Assembly (NCBI GenBank): GCA_964385645.1
Contig: CAYLPT010000031.1
Span: 1 to 18,897, forward strand
Direction: 5' to 3'
Length of the DNA stretch: 18,897 nucleotides
Origin: CAYLPT01 sp964385645
Lineage (GTDB): Bacteria > Armatimonadota > Hebobacteria > Hebobacterales > Hebobacteraceae
Shown here: positions 1-7,315 of the stretch, one piece after another
Numbering within the stretch: the first letter of the stretch is position 1
Layout of the letters: each line of letters starts with the position of its first letter
Position numbers and translations under genes: made by a program
Notes under the pieces: generated by a model
Databases searched by the model: none
What the model was told of the DNA's origin: nothing
The model's input: the letters and a program-made list of their open reading frames with translations, nothing else

Positions 1-1
1 G

Positions 2-1399
2 TTCGCGTTTGCGGGAACGCCGCCGGTGTGTGCGGCGGTGGAGGAGCTAGGCTGGTTCGAGCGGTGCTTCGGGGGCCTGGAGCCGCCGGAGGAGGTGTTG
101 GGCTACCTGAAGGGGGAGCCGCCGCCCCGGGAGGCGGAGGACTACGGGACGACGCAGCTCGCGCGCTGGGAGCGCAAGAAGCCATATCCGCTGCTGCGCC
201 ATCACTTCGGGCTGCCGAGCCTGGAGGAGACGGTGGCGGGGGTGCGGCGGATCGCGGAGGCGCGGGTGCTGGACGTGATCTCGATCGGGCCGGACCAGAA
301 CGCGCAGGAGTCCTTCTTCCGACCGGAGGAGATGGACCCCGCGCTGGACGGGGCCGGGGGTGTGCCGATCCGCACCCGAGAGGACCTGGTGCGCCTGTGG
401 GAGGCGAGCCGGTGTGGGAACTACCCGCTGCTGCGGATCTACTCTGGCACCCGGGACCTCATCAAGTGGGCGGAGCTGGCGGCGGAGACGATCCACAACG
501 CGTGGGGCGCGATCCCGCTGTGCTGGTATAACGTGCTGGACGGGCGCTCGCCGCGCACGCCGGAGGAGTCCATCGCCGAGAACCAGGAGGCGATGCGCTG
601 GTACGGAGAGCGGGGGATCCCCGTGGAGGTGAACGAGGCCCACCACTGGAGCCTGCGGGAGGCGCACGACACCTTGGCGGTGGTGATGGCCTACCTGGCC
701 GCGTACAACGCGCGGGCGATGGGCGTCAGGCAGTACATCGCGCAGTACATGTTCAACTCCCCGCCGACGACGCACGGGAGCATGGACCTGGCCAAGATGC
801 TCGCTAAGCGAGACCTGATCGAGGGGCTGCATGGGGAGGACTTCGTCTCCATGCGCCAGGTGCGGGCGGGGCTGCTGCACTTCTCGCCAGACCCCAATGT
901 CGCCAAGGGGCAACTTGCGGCCTCCACCGCGCTGGCGCTGAGCCTGCGGCCGCACATCATTCACGTGGTCGGCTTCTGCGAGGGGGACCACGCGGCGACC
1001 GCCGAGGACGTGATCGAGAGCTGCGAGATCGTCCACGGGGTGCTGCGCAATGGCCTGTTCGGCCTGCCGGAGGGGGCGGCAGACCCGGCGGTGCAGGAGC
1101 GGAAGGAGCAGCTCCTGGCCGAGGCGCAGGTCCTGATCGCCGCGCTGCGGGCGCTCGGGGAGGGTGAGGAGGACCCGCTGACCAGCCCGCGGGTCCTGGC
1201 GGAGGCGATCAAGCTCGGGGTGATAGACGCGCCGCACTTGAGGGGCAACCCGTACGCGGCCGGGCTGCTGGAGACGCGGCCGGTGAAGGGCGCGATTCAC
1301 CCCGTGGATCCGGGGACGAAGAAGGTGCTGAGCGAGGCGGAGCGGCTGCGGGCCCTGCCGGGCCTGCCGCGCGCCGCGCTGCCGGCGGGCGAGGCCTGA
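2..1399 (+). CDS. Glutamate (methylaspartate) mutase E subunit-like protein, 5' truncated
   Basis: The frame is open to the left edge and reads as coding before the first possible start (GTG at 26), so the gene is probably cut by the window border. Resemblance to GlmE, the TIM-barrel subunit of adenosylcobalamin-dependent glutamate mutase, is seen at several places, numbered from the GTG at 26. These are a GT(R)D element at 141-144 (GTPD in GlmE), YNV at 168-170 (YNVPY in GlmE), an AIKLGVIDAP...NPYAAG...RPVKGAI block near the C-terminus (AFETGVMDIP...KYNAGKMMPVRD in GlmE), and the same spacing between blocks. GlmE with GlmS rearranges glutamate to 3-methylaspartate by a radical mechanism. Several pocket residues appear changed, so the substrate may differ. 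No GlmS-type B12-binding subunit lies in the window. The match rests on recalled sequences, so the family call is moderate and the substrate unknown. Confidence 0.6.
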   Translation, partial: FAFAGTPPVCAAVEELGWFERCFGGLEPPEEVLGYLKGEPPPREAEDYGTTQLARWERKKPYPLLRHHFGLPSLEETVAGVRRIAEARVLDVISIGPDQNAQESFFRPEEMDPALDGAGGVPIRTREDLVRLWEASRCGNYPLLRIYSGTRDLIKWAELAAETIHNAWGAIPLCWYNVLDGRSPRTPEESIAENQEAMRWYGERGIPVEVNEAHHWSLREAHDTLAVVMAYLAAYNARAMGVRQYIAQYMFNSPPTTHGSMDLAKMLAKRDLIEGLHGEDFVSMRQVRAGLLHFSPDPNVAKGQLAASTALALSLRPHIIHVVGFCEGDHAATAEDVIESCEIVHGVLRNGLFGLPEGAADPAVQERKEQLLAEAQVLIAALRALGEGEEDPLTSPRVLAEAIKLGVIDAPHLRGNPYAAGLLETRPVKGAIHPVDPGTKKVLSEAERLRALPGLPRAALPAGEA

Positions 1400-1438
1400 C
1401 CTCGCGCTGTTCTCGACAAGGGCGGAGGGTATGCCGCC

Positions 1439-2071
1439 ATGACGGCGCTGTGGGCTTGGACCTTCGGGCTGCTGGCGCTGGGGGCCCTGTCCGCGTCACC
1501 GGCGCCGCGCTATGAGTGCGACGTACAACCCGGGCCGCCGGGGGTGGTCCGCGTCTACCGCGTGGCCGCCGGAGTTCGCGTCCCGGTCGGCCCAGAGCTG
1601 GTTCACCGGCACCCGGCCGGGATGGCGTCGGCGCTCGACATAGACGGCGACGGCCGGGTGGAGGTGCTGGTGCTGGTGCGCAAGGCGGCGCGCTATGATC
1701 CCGAACCGGCGTGGCGGCCGTTTGTCTACACCCTCAGGGAGGGGCGGTGGGCGCCGAAGTGGCTGGGCTCGCGGGTGGGCCGGCCGCTGGTGGAGGCGGT
1801 CCTCGTGAGGACGCCGCGGGGGGCGCGGATGCTGACGATCGAGCGGTTCGGGGAGAGCAAGACCGGGCTGACGCTGTATCGCTGGCGGGGGTTTGGGTTC
1901 TGGGGGGAGTGGACCGGTGAGCCGGGCGCGCCTCAGTCTGAGCTGCGGGTCAGCGATGTTGACGGCGACGGCATTGACGAGGTATCGGTCTGCGCCGGCG
2001 ACGGCCGGCAGACCTTCGTCTACCGCGACGGCGGCTATGTGGTCTCCGTCGGCCCGTCGGCCGACGAGTAA
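1439..2071 (+). CDS. Secreted FG-GAP/VCBS-like protein with two Ca-binding-type loops
   Basis: A 210-residue protein with an N-terminal hydrophobic stretch (residues 3-20, AWTFGLLALGALSAS) that looks like a signal peptide ending near SASPAPR. Two acidic loops, DIDGDGRVE at about 67-75 and DVDGDGIDE at about 173-181, have the DxDxDG pattern found in FG-GAP/VCBS beta-propeller blades and dockerin-type calcium sites. With only two loops about 106 residues apart it is at most a partial propeller. The ATG at 1439 has a GGAGG 10 nt upstream, and a nearer in-phase choice is lacking because the ATG at 1431 stops at once. It sits 39 bp after the mutase-like gene and 20 bp before the DUF3160 gene, so cotranscription with both is likely. 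Exact function is not known; an extracytoplasmic, calcium-stabilised binding protein is a guess from the motifs. Confidence 0.75.
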   Translation: MTALWAWTFGLLALGALSASPAPRYECDVQPGPPGVVRVYRVAAGVRVPVGPELVHRHPAGMASALDIDGDGRVEVLVLVRKAARYDPEPAWRPFVYTLREGRWAPKWLGSRVGRPLVEAVLVRTPRGARMLTIERFGESKTGLTLYRWRGFGFWGEWTGEPGAPQSELRVSDVDGDGIDEVSVCAGDGRQTFVYRDGGYVVSVGPSADE

Positions 2072-2091
2072 GGCAGCGCGGAGAGGATCGA

Positions 2092-4233
2092 ATGCGCGGT
2101 GCTATCGCGGCGTACCTGTTCATCCTGCTGTTGCTGTCAGCGGCCTGGGCGGGGTTCGAGGCGCCGCCGTACGAGCCGCTTGAGTTCCATCCCGCCGTGC
2201 CCACCTACGAGGTCAGGCCCGACCTCAGCAATGTCGCCAACCTCGCCCAGTTCGGCCCGCTCACGCCGAGACAGAGGGAGCTGTTGGCGAGGAACGGCTT
2301 CTTCGTGGCGCCGGCCTCAGATCAGCAGCTCCATTTCGTGTATGAGGCCAACGACTACCTGGTGGTGCCCAACTTCGTGGCCGCCGACGCGGTGCTCCAG
2401 CTGTACCACATCTTCTACGACTACACGCTGCGGGAGATCGAGCACGAGAGGCTGATCCCGCTGTGCAGAGTGCTCACCGAGCACATGCTGGAGGAATCGC
2501 TCTCGCTGTACCGGGAGCTTCCCGACGGCGACGTCAGGGAGGCCGCGCTCAGGAACGTCGCCTACTTCGGCGTAGCTGCGAAGGCCCTGGGGATGCGGAT
2601 ACCCCTGCCGCGACTGGCCGCCGAGATGGTGGAGCGCGAATGGCAGATGATCGCGGCGCACGAGGGCCGGCTCCCCTCTGCGATCTTCCCCTTCGATGAG
2701 GACTACGCTCAGTATGTGCCGCGCGGGCACTACACGCGCAACGAGGACATGGAGCGCTACTTCCGGGCGATGATGTGGTACGGGCGGATGCCGTTTCCGC
2801 TCCGGTGGCCGGGCGAGCAGGTCGCCTATCAGCAGATCCGTCAGTCTCTGCTGATCACGCGCTTGCTCTTCGGGACGCAGCTCCTGGGGGCGCCGGCAGT
2901 GGAGACGTGGCGGCGCATCTACGAGCCGACGACGTTCTATGTCGAGGCCGCCGACGACCTGACCCCGGATGAGTGGCGTGACGCGGCGCTGGTCGTGTGG
3001 GGCGAGCTGCCCGGGCCTTCGGGGCTTGAGGACACTGCCCGACTGGAGCAGTTCGGCGAGCTCGTCGAGCGGATGCGCGCGCCGCGGATCGCGACCTTCC
3101 TGGAGGGGGCCATAGGGCTGATCGGCATGCCCACGGGGCCGCAGTTTCGCCTCATGGGCCAGCGCTCCATCCCCGACTCGTACATGCTCCAGCAGCTCGT
3201 GTTCAGCTACGTGGGCACCTGGGAGAAGCAGCGGGAGTTCCCCCGCGGGCTGGACGTGATGTCGGTGCTCGGGTCGGAGCGCGCCTACCACCACCTCGAC
3301 ACGCTCTACCGCGACACCCGGTATGAGCGCTACCCGGAGCAGATGGCCAAGCTGCGGCGGGAGTTCGCGGGGAGGAGCGACGAGGAGTGGCGGGCGAACC
3401 TGTACTGGGGGTGGCTGTGGGTGCTGAAGGGGCTCATCGAGCCCTTCGGCGACGGATATCCCGCCTTCATGCAGACCGAGGCGTGGCTGGACAAGGAGCT
3501 GAGCACCGCGCTCGCGAGCTGGGCCCAGATGCGCCACGACACTATCCTGTACGCCAAGCAGAGCTACACGGCCGAGTGCGGGGACGACGAGCCCTACGAG
3601 GAGCCCCCGGTGCCGAAGGGCTACGTCGAGCCGGTGGCAGAGGTCTACCACCGCCTGGTCTGGCTAACGCAGGCGACGCGCAAGGGCCTGCGGGATCGCG
3701 ATCTGCTGACGCCGTCACTGGACGAATCGTTCGGCCGCATGGAGGACCTGCTGGTGTTTCTGATGCGGGTCTCGGTGAAGGAGTTGACGAACCAGCCGCT
3801 CAAGGCGGCCGAGTACGACCAGATACGGCTGATCGGCGCGGAGCTGGAGCAGCTGACCAACCTGGTGACGCAGGCGATAGGCGGGCCCGAGGGCCTGCTG
3901 GTCAGCGAGGCCGATGAAGACATGGCGGTGATCGCGGACGTACACACCGGCCCAGGTTCTGTCTCTTGCCTCGAGGTGGGTGTGGGGCGCGCGAACCACA
4001 TCTTCGTGGTCGTGCCCATCGAGGGGAGGCTGTATCTGACGCGCGGCTCGGTGTTCTCCTACTATGAGTTCCTGCACCCCGCGAGCGACCGGCTCACGGA
4101 CGAGGCGTGGCAGGAGATGCTGACCGCCGGCGAGGCCCCCGACCCGCCGGCATGGACGTCGAGCTTCATGGCCGATGAGGCTGCGGAGGTGCCGGCGCCG
4201 AAGACCCCGCGGCGGGCTGGGCACGGGTGCTGA
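2092..4233 (+). CDS. Secreted DUF3160 domain-containing protein
   Basis: A 713-residue protein with a signal peptide (residues 1-20, ending SAAWA). The mature part matches DUF3160 over most of its length. Signatures are VVPNFVAADAVLQLYHIFYD at 91-110 and a C-terminal block near 616-700 with DVHTGP, VVPIEGRLYLTRGSVFSYYE and a following SDRLTDEAWQEML. These blocks are typical of the family, whose biochemical role has not been established as far as I know; members are usually secreted or cell-surface proteins. A GGAGAGG sits just before the ATG. The stop overlaps the GTG start of the next gene by 7 nt (GTGCTGA), which suggests translational coupling to the CapA-like protein. The tail is Pro/Ala/Arg rich and ends in Cys. 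The DUF3160 family call is firm; the function is open. Confidence 0.9.
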   Translation: MRGAIAAYLFILLLLSAAWAGFEAPPYEPLEFHPAVPTYEVRPDLSNVANLAQFGPLTPRQRELLARNGFFVAPASDQQLHFVYEANDYLVVPNFVAADAVLQLYHIFYDYTLREIEHERLIPLCRVLTEHMLEESLSLYRELPDGDVREAALRNVAYFGVAAKALGMRIPLPRLAAEMVEREWQMIAAHEGRLPSAIFPFDEDYAQYVPRGHYTRNEDMERYFRAMMWYGRMPFPLRWPGEQVAYQQIRQSLLITRLLFGTQLLGAPAVETWRRIYEPTTFYVEAADDLTPDEWRDAALVVWGELPGPSGLEDTARLEQFGELVERMRAPRIATFLEGAIGLIGMPTGPQFRLMGQRSIPDSYMLQQLVFSYVGTWEKQREFPRGLDVMSVLGSERAYHHLDTLYRDTRYERYPEQMAKLRREFAGRSDEEWRANLYWGWLWVLKGLIEPFGDGYPAFMQTEAWLDKELSTALASWAQMRHDTILYAKQSYTAECGDDEPYEEPPVPKGYVEPVAEVYHRLVWLTQATRKGLRDRDLLTPSLDESFGRMEDLLVFLMRVSVKELTNQPLKAAEYDQIRLIGAELEQLTNLVTQAIGGPEGLLVSEADEDMAVIADVHTGPGSVSCLEVGVGRANHIFVVVPIEGRLYLTRGSVFSYYEFLHPASDRLTDEAWQEMLTAGEAPDPPAWTSSFMADEAAEVPAPKTPRRAGHGC

Positions 4234-5441
4234 GCGCGCTGGTCGCCGGGGTTCTCTCGGTCGCAGTCGCCGGCGGGGGCTCGGGCTCCGCGGCGGGAGA
4301 GCCGGTGGTGACCATCGCGGCGGTGGGGGATGTGCAGCTCGGGCGGGGCGTCGGAAGGGCGATCGAGCGCAGCGGGGTGGACTACCCATTGGCGCGCGTG
4401 CGGGGGCTGATCGAGGGAGCGGACCTGGCGATCCTCAACCTCGAGTGCGCGCTGTCACAGGACGGTGTACCGATCGCGAAGCGCTTCTCCTTCAGGGCCG
4501 ATCCCGCGGCGGCCGACGGCCTGGCGAGGGCGGGCTTCGACGTCGCCGTGCTGGCGAACAACCACAGCATGGACTGCGGCCGCTGGGCCCTCGCGGAGAC
4601 GCTGGAGGCGCTGCGCGCCCGGGGGATCGCGCCCGTGGGCGCGGGCATGGACGCAGGCGAGGCCGCCGCGCCGCTGATCGTGGATCGCGGCGGCCTTCGC
4701 ATCGCCATCCTGGCCCGGACCTTCATTTTGCCGGATGGCGTCATCTACCGGGAGGACGCTCCGACCATCGCGGTGTGGGACCCGGCGCGGATCGAGGACG
4801 AGGTGCGGGCGGCGCGGCAGCAGGCGGAGGTGGTGGTGGTGAGCCTTCACTGGGGGGTGGAGTACGCGCGGCAGCCGCAGGAGTCGCAGCGCCGCCTCGC
4901 GCGCCGGCTGATCGAGGCGGGCGCGACCCTGGTGATCGGGCACCACACCCATACGCCACAGCCGGTCGAGCGCCACGGCGCGGGGCTGATCGCCTACAGC
5001 CTGGGCGACTTCGTGTTCGACTCACGGGCGGAGGGCGGCGGGCGGGGCGTCGTTCTGCTCTGCCAGGTGGGGCGCTCTGGGGTGATCGGCTACGAGGTGA
5101 TCCCGGTTGTGATCGAGGACTGCCAGCCGAGGCGTGCCGGCGAGGGCGCCGCTCACTCGCTGCTGCGTACGGCGGGGGCGCGCCACCAGGCGAGGAGGGC
5201 GGCGACGCAGGCGGCCGCGGCGCCGATGGCGACGGCCCGGCGGGGGCCGAGCCATTGGCCGAGGGCGCCCACCTGCAGGTCACCCACGGCCGCGAGGCCG
5301 GCGAAGAGGAGGGTGCGGAAGCTCATGATGCGGCCCCGCAGCTCGTCGGGGGGCGCCTTCTGCAGCATCGTGTTGGCCGCCGCGTTGAAGAGCATGAGGC
5401 CGACGCCGGCCAGGAACAGGGCGAGGAGCGCGACCCCATAG
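4227..5441 (+). CDS. CapA-family (PGA_cap) metallophosphoesterase-like secreted protein
   Basis: The GTG at 4227 overlaps the preceding stop by 7 nt. An in-frame TGA at 4176 and no other start in between leave little alternative. The N-terminus (LSALVAGVLSVAVAGGGSGS) is a short signal-like segment. All CapA motifs are present: AVGDVQLGRG at 32-41, LNLECALS at 70-77, NNHSMD at 111-116, SLHWGVEY at 206-213, GHHTHTPQPVE at 238-248 and YSLGDFVFD at 257-265. The usual Asn in YSLGNF is Asp here. CapA/PgsA proteins have a metallophosphoesterase-like fold and act in poly-gamma-glutamate or surface polymer synthesis, though many homologues have no known substrate. The domain ends near residue 300. The remaining 100 residues are Arg/Ala-rich and read antisense to the MFS gene (289 bp overlap), so the true C-terminus is doubtful. 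Confidence 0.85.
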   Translation: MLSALVAGVLSVAVAGGGSGSAAGEPVVTIAAVGDVQLGRGVGRAIERSGVDYPLARVRGLIEGADLAILNLECALSQDGVPIAKRFSFRADPAAADGLARAGFDVAVLANNHSMDCGRWALAETLEALRARGIAPVGAGMDAGEAAAPLIVDRGGLRIAILARTFILPDGVIYREDAPTIAVWDPARIEDEVRAARQQAEVVVVSLHWGVEYARQPQESQRRLARRLIEAGATLVIGHHTHTPQPVERHGAGLIAYSLGDFVFDSRAEGGGRGVVLLCQVGRSGVIGYEVIPVVIEDCQPRRAGEGAAHSLLRTAGARHQARRAATQAAAAPMATARRGPSHWPRAPTCRSPTAARPAKRRVRKLMMRPRSSSGGAFCSIVLAAALKSMRPTPARNRARSATP

Positions 5442-6421
5442 CGGGGCGCGCCGGCGAGCGCGAGCAGCGCCAGAGGGGCAAGGAAGGAGCCGAAGGTGAC
5501 GAGCCGACCGAGGCGCCAGCGGTGGCCGAAGGCGCTGAGGGAGACGGCGGAGGAGAGGGCGCCGGCGGCATAGGCGGAGATCATGAAGCCCAGCCCCTGG
5601 GGGCCGACGGCGAAGGTGTCCCGGGCGAAGACGGGCAGCAGAGTGCGCTGAGACATGGCGAAGACGCTGGTGACGCCGATCATGGCGAGCAGGGCGCGGG
5701 CCACCTCACTCCGGCGGACCCAGGAGAGCCCATCGCCGATGTGGCGGAGCAGGCCGCCGGCGGCCGGGGGCGCGGGCCGGGCGGGGGCGATGGTGGCGAG
5801 GGCGATGAGGAGCGGGACGAAGGTGAGGGCGTTGATGAGAAAGCACACCGGCAGGCCGACCGCGGCGATGAGCACGCCGGCCGCGGCGGGCCCGACGATG
5901 CGGCCTGAGTTGAAGGCGGAGGAGTTGAGGGAGACGGCGTTGAGGAGATCCTCGCGGCCGGCGAGCTCGATGACCATGGCGTGGCGGGTGGGCATGTCGA
6001 GGGCGTTGACGGAGCCGAGGAGGGCGGCGAGGACCATCACGTGCCAGACGCGCACGAGGTCGGCATAGAGGAGGGCGGCGAGCACGAAGGCCTGGGCCAT
6101 GGCGAGGCTCTGGGTGACGAGGAGGATGTTACGCTTGCTGAGCCGGTCGGCGAGGACGCCCGCGGGGAGGCTGAACAGCAGGATGGGGATGGTGCCGCAG
6201 GCCCCCACCAGGCCCAGATAGAGCGGAGAATCGGTGAGCAGGTAGACTAGCCATCCCTGGGCCGTCATCTGCATCCAGGTGCCGACGACGGAGACGATGA
6301 GGCCCAGCCAGAAGCGGCGGAAGTGGCGGTGGCGCAGCGACCGCAGGGCGGTGGGCCAGCGGCGCGCGGGGCGGCCGGCAGGGCCGGGGAGGGGCCCCGG
6401 GTGGTGTGTGTCTCCGCTCAC
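5153..6421 (-). CDS. MFS transporter, EntS/MFS_3-like exporter
   Basis: An inner-membrane 12-helix major facilitator of 422 residues. The start chosen is GTG at 6421 because a GGAGG (plus-strand CCTCC at 6429-6433) stands 7 nt upstream. An ATG at 6484 would add 21 Arg/Pro-rich residues and has no such site. The cytoplasmic motif A is seen as GVLADRLSKRNILL between helices 2 and 3. It is followed by MPTRHAMV, then LLNAVSLNSSAFNSGRIVGP, a pattern typical of the EntS/MFS_3 group that exports enterobactin and other small molecules. A second half with GFMISAYAAGALSSAV and an ELRGRIMS loop is complete. It is the last gene of the minus-strand run, 107 bp after the ThiF-type gene, and it converges on and overlaps the CapA frame by 289 bp. 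The substrate cannot be read from the sequence. Confidence 0.87.
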   Translation of the reverse strand: MSGDTHHPGPLPGPAGRPARRWPTALRSLRHRHFRRFWLGLIVSVVGTWMQMTAQGWLVYLLTDSPLYLGLVGACGTIPILLFSLPAGVLADRLSKRNILLVTQSLAMAQAFVLAALLYADLVRVWHVMVLAALLGSVNALDMPTRHAMVIELAGREDLLNAVSLNSSAFNSGRIVGPAAAGVLIAAVGLPVCFLINALTFVPLLIALATIAPARPAPPAAGGLLRHIGDGLSWVRRSEVARALLAMIGVTSVFAMSQRTLLPVFARDTFAVGPQGLGFMISAYAAGALSSAVSLSAFGHRWRLGRLVTFGSFLAPLALLALAGAPRYGVALLALFLAGVGLMLFNAAANTMLQKAPPDELRGRIMSFRTLLFAGLAAVGDLQVGALGQWLGPRRAVAIGAAAACVAALLAWWRAPAVRSSE

Positions 6422-6528
6422 GCGCTCGCCTCCGGGCGCGGCGCGGCCGGTTGGGCGGCCGGGCCGCCGGGGGAGAGGCTTCAACCCAGGCGCGCTCGGC
6501 GCCTTCCTCCCCTACCCCATCGGCGCGC

Positions 6529-7284
6529 TCAGCGCTGGCCGGAGCAGTCGGAGCAGTCGGGCCGACGGGAGACGGGGCAGGTCACGAACTCCATGTCTGC
6601 TCCGTCCCAGGCGAGGAGCGCACCCTTCAGAGGGGTGCCGACGCCGGTGAGGTACTTGAGCGCCTCCATCGCCTGGAGGCACCCGATGACCCCCGGCGTC
6701 GCGCCCAGGACGGGGAACACCTCCGCCGGCGGGGGGACGGGGAAGAGGCAGCGGAGGCACGGGGTCTCGGGAGGATGGAGGAAGGTGAGCCGGCCCTCGA
6801 GGCCGCGGACGCTGCCGTGGACAAGGGGGATGCCCTTGCGGAGGGCGCACTGGTTGAGGAGGTAGCGGGTGGGAAAGTTGTCGAGGCAGTCGAGGATGAT
6901 GTCGGCGTCGGCGACGAGGTCGTCCACGTTGTCGGGCTCGATGTGGGCGGCGAGGGCCTCGACGGCGATGGAGGGGTTGAGCTCGCTCAGCGTGAGCCGC
7001 GCGGACTCCGCCTTGCTGAGGCCGAGACGGGAGTCGTTGTGGAGCACCTGGCGGTTGAGGTTCGAGAGCTCGGCGCGGTCGCTGTCGCAGATGGCAAGCC
7101 GGCCCACGCCCGCCACCGCGAGGTAGATGCTGGCCGGGGAGCCGAGTCCGCCGGCGCCGGCGATGAAGGCGCGCGCCGCCTTGAGCCGCGCCTGCCCTGG
7201 CTCGCCCCAGTCGGGGATGATGATCTGGCGGTGGTAACGCGCGCGATCCTCCGGGGTGAGGCCGGCGCCGGGCCGTGGCGTCAT
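6529..7284 (-). CDS. MoeB/ThiF/HesA-family E1-like adenylyltransferase
   Basis: A 251-residue E1-like enzyme. The start at 7284 has a GGAGG followed by about 6 nt. It gives the usual N-terminus, with RYHRQIIIPDWGEPGQARL at 16-34. Visible motifs are the ATP-binding GAGGLGSP (43-50), the D-SDRAELSNLNRQ segment (67-79), CLDNFPTRYLLN (133-144) and two CxxC zinc pairs, C176/C179 and C244/C247. Such proteins adenylate the C-terminal GG of a ubiquitin-like sulfur carrier: MoaD for molybdopterin, ThiS for thiamine, or a CysO/ThiS-like partner. No carrier protein is in the window, so the pathway cannot be fixed. It starts 31 bp after the porin stop, which implies cotranscription with it but does not suggest a shared pathway. 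Length is normal for the full catalytic domain without a rhodanese fusion. Confidence 0.92.
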   Translation of the reverse strand: MTPRPGAGLTPEDRARYHRQIIIPDWGEPGQARLKAARAFIAGAGGLGSPASIYLAVAGVGRLAICDSDRAELSNLNRQVLHNDSRLGLSKAESARLTLSELNPSIAVEALAAHIEPDNVDDLVADADIILDCLDNFPTRYLLNQCALRKGIPLVHGSVRGLEGRLTFLHPPETPCLRCLFPVPPPAEVFPVLGATPGVIGCLQAMEALKYLTGVGTPLKGALLAWDGADMEFVTCPVSRRPDCSDCSGQR

Positions 7285-7315
7285 CGCGTTCCTCCGGGGA
7301 GGCGGGCGATGGGGC

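Noticed and set aside
5130..5170. Frameshift at the end of the CapA domain
   Set aside because: Neither alternative frame brings a stop nearby or restores a recognisable CapA tail, so a single indel is not supported by the sequence alone.
4175..5908. A 577-codon plus-strand frame, and similar long frames at 47-1300 (minus), 2317-3651 (minus), 7256-8656 (plus), 8930-10054 (plus) and 12391-14004 (plus)
   Set aside because: All lie over well-recognised genes in other frames and translate to Arg/Gly/Ala/Pro-rich, low-complexity sequence. They are open only because GC-rich DNA has few stop codons.
6422..6484. Upstream ATG start for the MFS gene at 6484
   Set aside because: It adds a 21-residue Arg/Pro-rich segment without a ribosome-binding site, while GTG 6421 has GGAGG at 7 nt.
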